DNA of 64,000 nucleotides from Persicaria tinctoria. Its lineage: Eukaryota > Streptophyta > Magnoliopsida > Caryophyllales > Polygonaceae. Both the position numbers and the translations under genes were made by a program. The notes under the pieces were generated by a model. That model ran no database searches. It was not told where the DNA came from and saw only the letters and a program-made list of their open reading frames with translations. Shown here piece by piece: positions 20,683 to 31,617 of this stretch; position 1 is the first letter of the stretch; every line of letters starts with the position of its first letter. Where the stretch lies: NCBI GenBank assembly GCA_037127255.1, contig JBANSL010000012.1:32665115-32729114 (forward strand), in the 5' to 3' direction.

Positions 20683-21774
20683 TCACTCGGACATCGTCAG
20701 TGCCCTTAGCAGCAAATCAAACTCTTGTGCACACCCTCTAGGTAGACTAGCACTACATATGAATAAGTTGAAGTCAAAGTACGTCATCAACTCCTCATAA
20801 GCCCGAGCATGACTCCCCGCCGCGGGTATGTAGAACCACCAATTCGGTTCCATTGGCGGTATGTCAAAATAATGAGCCCAAGGATCAACATAATCCCCGA
20901 ACGTCTCACCGTTGCAAAAGATATCAATTCTTTGCTCAGGAGCCACAGAAATTAGCTCCGGACTTGGTTCCTTGATAGGCGAGCTCGAGACAATCTCATC
21001 GAACGAAGGGGACAACAAATCATATGGAATCTCATGTGTCGACTCATGACACTCCATGTCAGGAAGTAGTGTACTCTCCTCTTCATCGCCGAAGAAACTG
21101 TCATCATCTGCGAACATGTCCTCCTCCCCCAAAACATTATCGACATAGGGCTCAGATTCAGGCGGGATCGGACCCGCCGTGGGCGAGTCAGACAATGGCG
21201 TGGGCGCGTTAGTGTCCGGCGCGGGCGCGTCATTGGCCGGCGCGGGCGCGTCATTGTTGGGCGTGGCTACGTCGGACTCCGGCGTGCTTTTCTCCCCATA
21301 TTCCTGACTTCTCAGCTCCTTTCCATTCCGAAGAGTTATAGCACTGACGTTTTCCTTTGGATTGACCACCGTTTGAGATGGTAGACCCCCTGACGTCTTT
21401 GCCTCCATTCTCGTGATTGCTTCAACCATTTGCCCCATTTGTTTCTGTATATCCTTTATGCTCGATTCAGTTGTCTGAACATGCGCAGTGAAGTGCTGTG
21501 TCAAGGTATTGAGCATGGACTCTTCCTGCAAGGCCTGGTGACCCATGTAGCAGATAAGATCCCAAATTCCCGCCAAACCTAACCGTGCTAGACTTCCACC
21601 GCTCATGTATATAGCACACGCCTTTGTCTCAGCAGTCATCCCCTCTACAACGCAGACAACCATATCTCGCAAACTATCGTGGAAACCCCGCTCATTGCGG
21701 ATGTCCACACACCTCTGCAACCTATCGAGATATAGGTGAAAATCTTCACCTTCGAACTGCGATAATCTCAACAT
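20683..21774 (-). CDS. A-prime gag-derived protein, unit 1 (363 codons, intact)
   Basis: This is an uninterrupted ORF, the only one in the element. Residues ~1-86 look like the end of a gag domain, with GEDFHLYLDRLQRC, VVCVVEGMTAETKA and YMSGG words. Residues ~87-165 match the element A polyprotein around MLNTLTQHFTAHVQTTESS to NPKEN. Residues ~165-205 carry the DAPAP heptads. The rest is acidic (DDDSFFGDEEESTLLP) and ends in an unrecognised domain with WAHYFDIPPMEPNWWFYIP. There is no zinc knuckle. It may join particles made by a helper such as element A (inference). The ATG at 21774 is about 125 bases from the PBS, just past the leader hairpin. An intact frame in a non-autonomous element suggests selection or recent origin. 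Confidence 0.75.
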   Translation of the reverse strand: MLRLSQFEGEDFHLYLDRLQRCVDIRNERGFHDSLRDMVVCVVEGMTAETKACAIYMSGGSLARLGLAGIWDLICYMGHQALQEESMLNTLTQHFTAHVQTTESSIKDIQKQMGQMVEAITRMEAKTSGGLPSQTVVNPKENVSAITLRNGKELRSQEYGEKSTPESDVATPNNDAPAPANDAPAPDTNAPTPLSDSPTAGPIPPESEPYVDNVLGEEDMFADDDSFFGDEEESTLLPDMECHESTHEIPYDLLSPSFDEIVSSSPIKEPSPELISVAPEQRIDIFCNGETFGDYVDPWAHYFDIPPMEPNWWFYIPAAGSHARAYEELMTYFDFNLFICSASLPRGCAQEFDLLLRALTMSE

Positions 21775-21797
21775 GTTAAACTGTTAGTAGCATATGT

Positions 21798-21825
21798 GTT
21801 GTGAACCGTAAGATAGGTTCACAAC
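21798..21825 (-). promoter_or_regulatory. A-prime leader hairpin, unit 1
   Basis: GTTGTGAACC and GGTTCACAAC form a perfect 10-bp stem around an 8-base loop, between PBS and ORF start. The loop size and the GAACC/GGTTC core match the element A leader hairpin at 9145-9170. Confidence 0.7.
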
Positions 21826-21900
21826 AAAAGTTAGTAGCTAAATTAACACACAAGACAAACACACAGGTAATAAGACAAACAAGAACAAAGATAAACCGTT

Positions 21901-21918
21901 TCCCCGGCAACGGCGCCA
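21901..21918 (-). other. A-prime PBS, unit 1
   Basis: On the minus strand it reads TGGCGCCGTTGCCGGGGA, exactly complementary to the 3' end of plant tRNA-Asp, four bases inside LTR 2. Confidence 0.9.
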
Positions 21919-21922
21919 AATT

Positions 21923-23419
21923 TGACAGGCCTAAGGTCGTTATGCCTAATCAAAGTAAATTCCTAAGATGCAAACTATAACAAGTATAGTAGGTAAGTTA
22001 GGGTCGAACCCACAGGGAAACAGAATCAATTGTAATAGCAAGTAGTATCACCCAAAAGTAACCGATTAAAGGGGGAGTTTTGTGTGTAAGTGATGGTGAC
22101 AGAACAAATTGCAATAAAGTGTTGTGAATATATGATGGAAAATATCACACCAGGTAATTATCCGCACAACAATTGAGATGGTTCATCATCGCATTCTATG
22201 AATCTCAAGTTCTAATGTCCAGTAATTGTTCTCAATTCAGATCGTGTAATAGCTTTTAGTCCTACCAGTCCTAAAAGCACTTATTACTAAATTACAAGGG
22301 AAAACCTTCACCAAATAATAAAGCAATAGCATTCAAGCATGAATTATAATGAGATACAAGCGATTCCAACAACCCGTTAGAATAGCTTGCAATCGACTCT
22401 CCCTCACAATACACCACAGGCAACCGCGTATGGTAATTGTGTTTGCTACAATGAATCTACAACCCAAACCTGGAATTGGAAATCCTAGCAATATGATTAG
22501 TATCGATAAACCTAGGTGATCAGTCCAGATAAACCAATAATAAGCAATCAAGAAATAAGCTCAGGAGATCGAAACAATTAACAAAGGACTAACAAGAGTA
22601 GAATACTCACAACCAAATCAATTGAAGGCTTCAAAGAACCAAGTGTAACAAAGGAGAGTTAGTTCTCCATAGGGTTTGTGAGATGAACAAAAGGAAAATA
22701 CGTCTCTGGAAAATAACCTCATCCTCTTTTTTCTACTGCCTTCTCGGCCTATATAACCTAATAAAGTCGGGTTTAACATCCCGTACGATTATAATAATAA
22801 AATATTAAAACTAATAAGATAAACAGAATCGGATAAGAATCCGTCTTCAGGACCGACGCGGGCGCGCCAGCTTCGTCTTGCTTCTTCTGTCTGGTTCAGC
22901 AGCGCGGCCACTTCCTCCTAGCAGCGTGGTCGCGTCGGGTAGCAGCGCGGCCGCGTCAAGTGCAGCGCGGGCGCGCCAGATAGCATTTCCCGAAAATTCC
23001 GTCTCGAATTAGCTCTCGACGTCAACATGAAAGTTGTAGCTCTCTGAAAGAGCTTTCCAACGCATGGTCATAATAGTCGATCGGACAACCGAGGCCTCCA
23101 GAAAGTGCAAAACAAGTTCAGCATGTCTGGCGACAATTTCTGCAGACTTGTTCTTCGTTTAGGTTCGCTTCTTCTTCTCAAGACCTCTTGAGATCTTCAT
23201 GTAAGCTTCTTCGATCAACTAGACATTCTCATCAAATGCGTTATCAACTCATGTCTTCTCCTCGGATCTACCATTACCTGAAATAATCAATAAAAGCGTG
23301 TAGATTCCGACTCCGACAACATAGAGAACTAATATGCAAATCATGCTTAATCCATCCATGAAATGCATCTTAACTAAGCTAAATGCAACCTATTATGCCT
23401 ACCTAAATGCATGCTATCA
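21923..23419 (-). repeat. A-prime LTR 2 (shared middle LTR)
   Basis: 1497 bp. It is the same as LTR 1 except that one 20-bp GC-rich unit is missing. It serves as the 5' LTR of unit 1 and the 3' LTR of unit 2. A TATATAG box lies at plus 22749-22755. Confidence 0.92.
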
Positions 23420-23457
23420 AACTCCCCCACACTTAACCTTTGCTTGTCCTCAAGCAA
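23420..23457 (-). other. A-prime terminal polypurine tract + hairpin, unit 2
   Basis: The hairpin is at plus 23440-23457, with sequence as in unit 1. The polypurine tract abuts LTR 2. Confidence 0.82.
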
Positions 23458-24627
23458 TGATAGAATGAACATGAATCAACGCATCCCACAGGAAATCTCT
23501 TCAAGTTTCAACCTCATCAAAAAGCAACATCATAGCAGGTGAAAACATAAACCAAGCAAACAAACGTCATAGCATGTATTCCAGTGATCAAAGCTTAGAA
23601 GTAAACATTATCCAACCTCACTAGAATTGTGTTTTCCACTCATGTGTTTTGGCTTTAAGATACAACTCTTAACTCAAACCAATTATGCACTAAGCTCATA
23701 GACATTGACCACCATATCACCAATTCTCTACCGAAATGTCATTACTTGCGGGACACAATAAAGAAAATAAAATGCAACAATTGTTTTTTTTTCTTTTCTT
23801 TTCTCTTTTTTTTTCTTTTTCTTGTCTTGGTACTTTTCTTACGCGAAGCGCAAACATGGGTGTCATGAATGGCCCCGGTCTATCAACACCTCAACTATTA
23901 ATATGAAGTCCACTTGAACACCTTTTGACGCAAGTTGCAAACATGGGTGTCATGAATGAACCTGGTTACTCAATGGTCAAGCTTCTTTCCTAGTGGATAG
24001 TTTTCAACACCTTTTTGCGCGAATCATACCCATGGGTGTCATGCGTAGACCCGGTTACTCAGTGCATTAACCATTGCCACTTTATTCACTAAATATTCAC
24101 AAATTCAGCAAACGACTCAAAATATAACATAAACTCCGCAAGCAACAAACATGTGAGTCGGTCTTTAAAAATAGATACTGCAGTCAATGTCAAGAGGTAG
24201 CAACACTAGGCGAGTAATTCACACAACTGAGCAAAAAAATTCAAATAAGGCCAAACATTCTCACATAGTCATGTTTTTAGGACTTCAATCATACTTTAGC
24301 TCAATCATACATGCTCAATTATATTTGCTAGCACATGTTCCACAAAAATCAAATAAAGACAATAATCAAAACATCCAGAACTCCATGGGATTTTTATGAA
24401 TCATGCTTGAAATTTAAAATAGAGGACAAACTAAGCCAGATGGGTATTTGAATAACACAAATGTATGAAATGCATGCTCTATTTTTGGATTTTTGATTTT
24501 TTTTTATACGAAAATAAACAAAAATTAATAAAAATGATTACAGAAATTAAACATGATGCATAAATTTAAATATGATATCCTATATGCATCTATATATAGA
24601 ATTCCTCTCCCCCACACTTAAAGTTTT

Positions 24628-24641
24628 CATTGTCCTCAATG
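24628..24641 (-). other. A-prime internal AGGA hairpin, unit 2
   Basis: CATTGAGGACAATG on the minus strand, followed by the purine run CTTTAAGTGTGGGGGAGAGG, as in unit 1. Confidence 0.72.
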
Positions 24642-24720
24642 AAACAATAAAGACAACAAAAGTAAATCAAATATAATCAGGGTGAAGGGAAAGAAAAAGG
24701 AAAAAGAAAGAAAAACTTAC

Positions 24721-24738
24721 CTCGGGTTGCCTCCCGAG
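24721..24738 (-). promoter_or_regulatory. A-prime hairpin beside a splice donor, unit 2
   Basis: Identical to unit 1: stem CTCGGG/CCCGAG with GTAAGT directly after it on the minus strand. Confidence 0.65.
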
Positions 24739-24789
24739 AAGCGCTTGGTTATGGTCGGTAGCTTGACATTTTAGTTGTCCATTTAAGAC

Positions 24790-25881
24790 TCACTCGGACA
24801 TCGTCAGTGCCCTTAGCAGCAAATCAAACTCTTGTGCACACCCTCTAGGTAGACTAGCACTACATATGAATAAGTTGAAGTCAAAGTACGTCATCAACTC
24901 CTCATAAGCCCGAGCATGACTCCCCGCCGCGGGTATGTAGAACCACCAATTCAGTTCCATTGGCGGTATGTCAAAATAATGAGCCCAAGGATCAACATAA
25001 TCACCGAACGTCTCACCGTTGCAAAAGATATCAATTCTTTGCTCAGGAGCCACAGAAATTAGCTCCGGACTTGGTTCCTTGATAGGCGAGCTCGAGACAA
25101 TCTCATCGAACGAAGGGGACAACAAATCATATGGAATCTCATGTGTCGACTCATGACACTCCATGTCAGGAAGTAGTGTACTCTCCTCTTCATCGCCGAA
25201 GAAACTGTCATCATCTGCGAACATGTCCTCCTCCCCCAAAACATTATCGACATAGGGCTCAGATTCAGGCGGGATCGGACCCGCCGTGGGCGAGTCAGAC
25301 AATGGCGTGGGCGCGTTAGTGTCCGGCGCGGGCGCGTCATTGGCCGGCGCGGGCGCGTCATTGTTGGGCGTGGCTACGTCGGACTCCGGCGTGCTTTTCT
25401 CCCCATATTCCTGACTTCTCAGCTCCTTTCCATTCCGAAGAGTTATAGCACTGACGTTTTCCTTTGGATTGACCACCGTTTGAGATGGTAGACCCCCTGA
25501 CGTCTTTGCCTCCATTCTCGTGATTGCTTCAACCATTTGCCCCATTTGTTTCTGTATATCCTTTATGCTCGATTCAGTTGTCTGAACATGCGCAGTGAAG
25601 TGCTGTGTCAAGGTATTGAGCATGGACTCTTCCTGCAAGGCCTGGTGACCCATGTAGCAGATAAGATCCCAAATTCCCGCCAAACCTAACCGTGCTAGAC
25701 TTCCACCGCTCATGTATATAGCACACGCCTTTGTCTCAGCAGTCATCCCCTCTACAACGCAGACAACCATATCTCGCAAACTATCGTGGAAACCCCGTTC
25801 ATTGCGGATGTCCACACACCTCTGCAACCTATCGAGATATAGGTGAAAATCTTCACCTTCGAACTGCGATAATCTCAACAT
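24790..25881 (-). CDS. A-prime gag-derived protein, unit 2 (363 codons, intact)
   Basis: Same length and domains as the unit 1 protein (20683-21774). One residue difference was seen: Pro to Leu in the PPMEPNWWF word, here PPMELNWWF. Both copies being open argues that the duplication is recent. Confidence 0.75.
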   Translation of the reverse strand: MLRLSQFEGEDFHLYLDRLQRCVDIRNERGFHDSLRDMVVCVVEGMTAETKACAIYMSGGSLARLGLAGIWDLICYMGHQALQEESMLNTLTQHFTAHVQTTESSIKDIQKQMGQMVEAITRMEAKTSGGLPSQTVVNPKENVSAITLRNGKELRSQEYGEKSTPESDVATPNNDAPAPANDAPAPDTNAPTPLSDSPTAGPIPPESEPYVDNVLGEEDMFADDDSFFGDEEESTLLPDMECHESTHEIPYDLLSPSFDEIVSSSPIKEPSPELISVAPEQRIDIFCNGETFGDYVDPWAHYFDIPPMELNWWFYIPAAGSHARAYEELMTYFDFNLFICSASLPRGCAQEFDLLLRALTMSE

Positions 25882-25904
25882 GTTAAACTGTTAGTAGCAT
25901 ATGT

Positions 25905-25932
25905 GTTGTGAACCGTAAGATAGGTTCACAAC
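25905..25932 (-). promoter_or_regulatory. A-prime leader hairpin, unit 2
   Basis: The same 10-bp stem and 8-base loop as unit 1, between the PBS (plus 26008-26025) and the ORF start. Confidence 0.7.
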
Positions 25933-26029
25933 AAAAGTTAGTAGCTAAATTAACACACAAGACAAACACACAGGTAATAAGACAAACAAGAACAAAGATA
26001 AACCGTTTCCCCGGCAACGGCGCCAAATT

Positions 26030-27546
26030 TGACAGGCCTAAGGTCGTTATGCCTAATCAAAGTAAATTCCTAAGATGCAAACTATAACAAGTATAGTAGG
26101 TAAGTTAGGGTCGAACCCACAGGGAAACAGAATCAATTGTAATAGCAAGTAGTATCACCCAAAAGTAACCGATTAAAGGGGGAGTTTTGTGTGTAAGTGA
26201 TGGTGACAGAACAAATTGCAATAAAGTGTTGTGAATATATGATGGAAAATATCACACCAGGTAATTATCCGCACAACAATTGAGATGGTTCATCATCGCA
26301 TTCTATGAATCTCAAGTTCTAATGTCCAGTAATTGTTCTCAATTCAGATCGTGTAATAGCTTTTAGTCCTACCAGTCCTAAAAGCACTTATTACTAAATT
26401 ACAAGGGAAAACCTTCACCAAATAATAAAGCAATAGCATTCAAGCATGAATTATAATGAGATACAAGCGATTCCAACAACCCGTTAGAATAGCTTGCAAT
26501 CGACTCTCCCTCACAATACACCACAGGCAACCGCGTATGGTAATTGTGTTTGCTACAATGAATCTACAACCCAAACCTGGAATTGGAAATCCTAGCAATA
26601 TGATTAGTATCGATAAACCTAGGTGATCAGTCCAGATAAACCAATAATAAGCAATCAAGAAATAAGCTCAGGAGATCGAAACAATTAACAAAGGACTAAC
26701 AAGAGTAGAATACTCACAACCAAATCAATTGAAGGCTTCAAAGAACCAAGTGTAACAAAGGAGAGTTAGTTCTCCATAGGGTTTGTGAGATGAACAAAAG
26801 GAAAATACGTCTCTGGAAAATAACCTCATCCTCTTTTTTCTACTGCCTTCTCGGCCTATATAACCTAATAAAGTCGGGTTTAACATCCCGTACGATTATA
26901 ATAATAAAATATTAAAACTAATAAGATAAACAGAATCGGATAAGAATCCGTCTTCAGGACCGACGCGGGCGCGCCAAGTGCAGCGCGGGCGCGCCAGCTT
27001 CGTCTTGCTTCTTCTGTCTGGTTCAGCAGCGCGGCCACTTCCTCCTAGCAGCGTGGTCGCGTCGGGTAGCAGCGCGGCCGCGTCAAGTGCAGTGCGGGCG
27101 CGCCAGATAGCATTTCCCGAAAATTCCGTCTCGAATTAGCTCTCGACGTCAACATGAAAGTTGTAGCTCTCTGAAAGAGCTTTCCAACGCATGGTCATAA
27201 TAGTCGATCGGACAACCGAGGCCTCCAGAAAGTGCAAAACAAGTTCAGCATGTCTGGCGACAATTTCTGCAGACTTGTTCTTCGTTTAGGTTCGCTTCTT
27301 CTTCTCAAGACCTCTTGAGATCTTCATGTAAGCTTCTTCGATCAACTAGACATTCTCATCAAATGCGTTATCAACTCATGTCTTCTCCTCGGATCTACCA
27401 TTACCTGAAATAATCAATAAAAGCGTGTAGATTCCGACTCCGACAACATAGAGAACTAATATGCAAATCATGCTTAATCCATCCATGAAATGCATCTTAA
27501 CTAAGCTAAATGCAACCTATTATGCCTACCTAAATGCATGCTATCA
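26030..27546 (-). repeat. A-prime LTR 3
   Basis: 1517 bp, the 5' LTR of unit 2. It differs from LTR 1 by at least one base (GTGCAGTGCGGG here, GTGCAGCGCGGG there), so the array is young. A TATATAG box lies at plus 26856-26862. Confidence 0.92.
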
Positions 27547-27551
27547 CATGG

Positions 27552-28608
27552 CGTGCCCGCGCTGCTACCCCCGACGCGACCACTCTGCTAGGAGGAAGTG
27601 GCCGCGCTGCTGACAAGACAGAAGACGCAAGCTGAACCCAGCGCGCCCGCGCTGCACTTGGCGCGCCCGCGTCGGTCCTGGAGTCGGATTCTTATCCGAT
27701 TCTGTCTATCTTATTAGTTTTATTATTTTATTATTATATTTCCACGGGATGTTAAACCCGATTCTATTAGGTTAAATAGGCCGAAAAGGCAGTAGAGATT
27801 TCGTTAATGTTATTTTCGAGAGACGTATTTTCCCTTCTTGTTCATCTCACAAACCCTATGGAGAACTAACTCTCCTTTGTTGCACTTGGTTTTTTGAAGC
27901 CTTCAATTGATTTGGTTGTGAGTATTCTACTCTTGTTAGTCCTTTGTTAATTGTTTCGATCTCCTGAGCTTATTGCTTGATTGCTTATTATTAGTTAATC
28001 TGGATTGATCACCTAGGTTTATCGATACTAGTCATATTGCTAGGATTTCCAATTCCAGGTTTGGGTTGTAGATTCATTGTAGCAAACACAATCTCCATAC
28101 GCGGTTGCTTGTGGTATATTGTGAGGGAGATTCGATTGCAAGCTATTCTAACGGGTTGTTGGAATCGCTTGTATCTCATTATAATTCATGTTTGAATGCT
28201 ATTGCTTTATTATTTGGTGAAGGTTTTCCCTTGTAATTCAGTAGTAAGTGCTTTTAGGACTGGTAGGACTAAAAGCTATTACACGATCTGAATTGAGAAC
28301 AATTACTGGACATTAGAACTTGAGATTCATAGAATGCGATGATGAACCATCTCAATTGTTGTGCGGATAATTACCTGGTGTGATATTTTCCATCATATAT
28401 TCACAACACTTTATTGCAACTTGTTCTGTCATTACTATTTCTCACATACAAAACTCCCCTTGAATCGGTTACTTTTTGGGTAATAATACTTGCTATTACA
28501 ATTGATTCTGTTTCCCTGTGGGTTCGACCCTAACTTACCTACTATACTTGTTATAGTTTGCATCTTAGGAATTTACTTTGATTAGGCATAACGACCTTAG
28601 GCCTGTCA
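27552..28608 (+). repeat. Element A 3' LTR, second part
   Basis: This continues the LTR broken at 17795. It contains one more 20-bp GC-rich unit than the 5' LTR, near 27640-27680. It ends GGCCTGTCA followed by TSD GGGTA. Confidence 0.92.
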
Positions 28609-28613
28609 GGGTA

Positions 28614-28775
28614 CCTGAATCTAAAAAACAAGAAATATATCGGGGTCAATCATCGGAAATATGCACACTCCGTGCCATATAAAGAGGCATACTTAAACTA
28701 CATGAATGTTAAAATGCAACACATAAGCAAGTGTATAGATATATATAAATGCGAAATAAACACACAAGGGCCCGT

Positions 28776-28828
<53 letters not shown>

Positions 28829-30744
28829 TCTCAAACGTACTCATCCTTCTCAAACATACTCATTCTTTCTCATCATAAGCCTTTCATTATTTCATTCGTG
28901 TTCCATCGAATATAAGTCATTCATTTAGATTTTGACGGCCGTCCTACCATAGACACATAGCATACATATGAATTATTGGATTTACTAAGTTCATCCTACG
29001 TCATATTACCAGTTTATATTCCTAAACATGTTACTAGGTCGCGTGATGCATGAAGACTCTCGATAAGACAAAGAGTATCACATAAATCCATCATGAGTAA
29101 GTCCAGGGGACTTACCTGGAGTCCGGAGAATAAGCAAGCAATAAAGCGCACAACCAAGGATCCAATCAACAAGAGCCTATTAATTTCATTAAGCTTTCAT
29201 TAGGTGGTATTCTAATGCAATGTACCCAACCTAATAATCAACATACATCCACATAAGGTTCGATTCTATAGATTACGCACTTTGGTTAAGTGATCCGGAC
29301 TTAACCAGTTATAATCTATATCGTATTATCACATAATCGATTTTCTTCTTATCGGATCATAAGCCAAGTTATGGGTATACTTCATTTCTGTATTTTATAT
29401 GCTCTAAGTTTCGGTTATGCCATCACATATTTAACCATATTCTTAGCATTCCCTTAACCAAGTTTTCTAACCGAGTCATTATAAACACTGGTTACTAAAA
29501 TTATAATAACTCTTGATCCAACCGTTGGATCGCCCTAAATTTTTAAGGACAGTTAGATAACATTCCCATTAACATCATATTAAGATTTAAGCCGAATCAG
29601 ACCGTTGGATTGGAAATAAAGTTCAACTTACAGAGGCATATATATCCATTTTGTTGTTGTGACATTTGCTACAAAACGCAACCAAAAACACATAGAGGCT
29701 CCACTTCCTAAGCCCTAATTTACACATAAGGATCCTAACCTATAGAGGGGAAGGTGGATGAGAGATTAACCTCGAAGCCTCTCTCGAAAAAGACCAAATT
29801 ACCCCTCCAAGCTTCCCGGGACCTTGCGCCAAACACCTAGCATTTTTGACAAATCCAAACCAAAACATAAAAGGAATTCTTAGACAAAAACCTTCAAAAT
29901 TAGTTGTAAAACAAGTATAAAATCAGATTTGAAGGGGAGGAAACCAAGACTCACCCAAACACACTTGAAAACCTCAAGAACACAAAGGGCTCAGCACAGC
30001 TGGCTCGGAAACGGGGCTCAACGGGTGGCTTAATGGGACTGGATTTTTGTGAACTCACTATGGTTGGAAAGGCCTCTCTTTTGTGGATATTTGGGTTCAA
30101 GAATCAGCCAAAAAGCTTGAGTGAGGAGGGAGGTATGGTGGTTTGAATTTGGCAAGGTTGCTAGGGCAACTTGCTCTCTCTTTCTTTCTCTCTTTCTTTT
30201 TCTTTCTTTCCTTCTTCTTTTCTCTGATTTTTGGCGTGTGTAATGGCTAAATGAGGCCATAAATGTGTCCTTAAGAGATCCAAAAGGGTGGGCAAGGGTG
30301 GTCAAGGAGTTGGTGTGTATTAGGTAGCATAGTGAATGGAATAGGACTTGGTCATTCAAAGGTGTCAATCCATGGGGGGGGGGGGGGTTATTCTGGTAAT
30401 CAACAAAATGATGGCTCATATTTGATCATATAAAGGGCTGAAATGGGGTGGTTTGGGCAGCAATTTAATGTTAAAACAACGTCCCGAAATGTCGCGACAA
30501 GTTACGAAAATTACCGAAATAAACGGATGACAAGGCTTTTGCCTCACTAATATTTCTCGGAATTTTATCATACGAATTCCAATAGATTGGAATTGTAATC
30601 CTCTTTCCATATAAAATATGTCATCCAAAAATTTTAAATTTTTCCGGGTTTTCAAAATCATCAAAAGAAGGATAATTGATCGAATTATCCCTCGGAAATT
30701 AATTAAATCTTAATTAATCATAATTAAAATTTTCGGTATTTACA
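28614..30744 (-). repeat. Tekay-like 3' LTR, inner part
   Basis: It matches 39657-41781 closely. It holds an (ATC)n run (about 28777-28826) and a run of 14 G (30374-30387), both different in length from the other LTR. Open frames at 30030-30419 and 30416-30664 (minus) occur in both LTRs and show no domain. I do not call them genes. Confidence 0.92.
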
Positions 30745-31617
30745 ATCATCCACCTCTAAAACAAGTCTCGTCCCCGAGACCAAAAAGATTCAAACCGGTG
30801 GAGAAGGTGTTAAACCTTGAGTCCTTGGATCGGAACAAAAGGCACGCGGTCATCTCGGATGCGTCGTCCAAGAATCTCATGATGCTTTTGTCACGACCGT
30901 AATAGTCTCGAACGGCGTCGTCGAGCATGTGAATGGGCGCCCCCATCACATCTCGCCTCAACCCCCAAGAGTATCACAACTCGAGAGAAATCATCATCCT
31001 ACCGCTAGGTCTTAGCGGAAATTCCACGATGGCCGTCGCGGAAAGTCCGTATCCACTTTGCGAAGCACAATGAGCTTACCCGGATCGTGGAAGCTTTAAC
31101 TCAAATCATTTTTGAATCAATTCCAATTAAAAGGTGTTGGCGTCCGGACACGACTTGGCCTAGACTCCTCTAGACTCCGCTCGACCTTCTCTCTCGGGAG
31201 GTGGTCATCCACCTCTAAAGTTCAAACCCAATTCCCGACATTCTATTCTCCCAACAGGAGTGTGGATCAAAAATCCACCTCTAAGGATCAAACATATGAT
31301 CTCATTACGACTCAATCAAAACAGAGGGTGGATTAACATCCACCTCTAAGGCTAAGCCTTATTCCTTTTCCTAGGTTCAATATTCCGACATACCATCCTT
31401 TATCAACCATACTCACAACAATCACATAATTATAACGATATCATATCAGTCATATATCAAAAAGTATCACACATCAATGATAATCACATCATATAGGACC
31501 GCTCATGGGCCCCACCACGCATATCAATCACAGAAAATGCGCACTCAATCACAGAGGTAAACACCCAATCACACATAGTACGGCTAAGGGTCCCCTTCCC
31601 AGGTACTCACCGGCCAC
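30745..31617 (-). other. Tekay-like 3' untranslated region with repeated purine tracts
   Basis: Against the LTR, the minus strand reads TTTTAGAGGTGGATGAT, the likely polypurine tract (plus 30745-30761). Very similar words lie at plus 31206-31220, 31272-31285 and 31337-31351. The last three have a period of about 65 bp. The frame at 30746-30961 has no domain. Confidence 0.6.

Larger units (their letters stand above)
17796..27546 (-). mobile_element. Tandem array of non-autonomous Athila-like element 'A-prime'
   Basis: The order is LTR (17796-19312), internal (19313-21922), LTR (21923-23419), internal (23420-26029), LTR (26030-27546). CATGG flanks the whole array (17791-17795 and 27547-27551). 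The coding strand is minus, so each element starts TGATAGCATGC and ends GGCCTGTCA. Both internal parts are 2610 bp and nearly identical, with only a few differences seen by eye. There is no protease, RT or integrase. It shares PBS, LTR 3' part, gag fragment and hairpins with element A, which is therefore a plausible helper (inference). Confidence 0.92.
7849..28608 (+). mobile_element. Athila-like LTR retrotransposon 'A'
   Basis: It begins TGATATGCGATATATTCC and ends CTTAGGCCTGTCA. The TSD GGGTA lies at 7844-7848 and 28609-28613. Order: 5' LTR, tRNA-Asp-type PBS, gag, protease, reverse transcriptase, RNase H, integrase, a spliced-type leader, an env-position ORF of the Athila type, polypurine tract, 3' LTR. 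Its 3' LTR is interrupted by the A-prime array. Without that array and its duplication, the element is about 11.0 kb. Five in-frame stops and no frameshift were seen, so it is a recent but inactive copy. Lineage follows from the PBS, the gag zinc knuckle, and the ORF after pol. Confidence 0.9.

Noticed and set aside
8449..26658. Four copies of a 72-codon ORF (MIAYYW... type) at 8449, 18206, 22333 and 26440
   Set aside because: They all lie in the shared 3' part of A and A-prime LTRs, have no domain, and are open by chance; repeated only because the LTR is repeated.
30030..30664. ORFs of 129 and 82 codons, repeated at 41061-41701
   Set aside because: Located in both Tekay LTRs; Lys/Arg-rich part comes from a TTTCTTTC tract and a G run, with no homology recognised.
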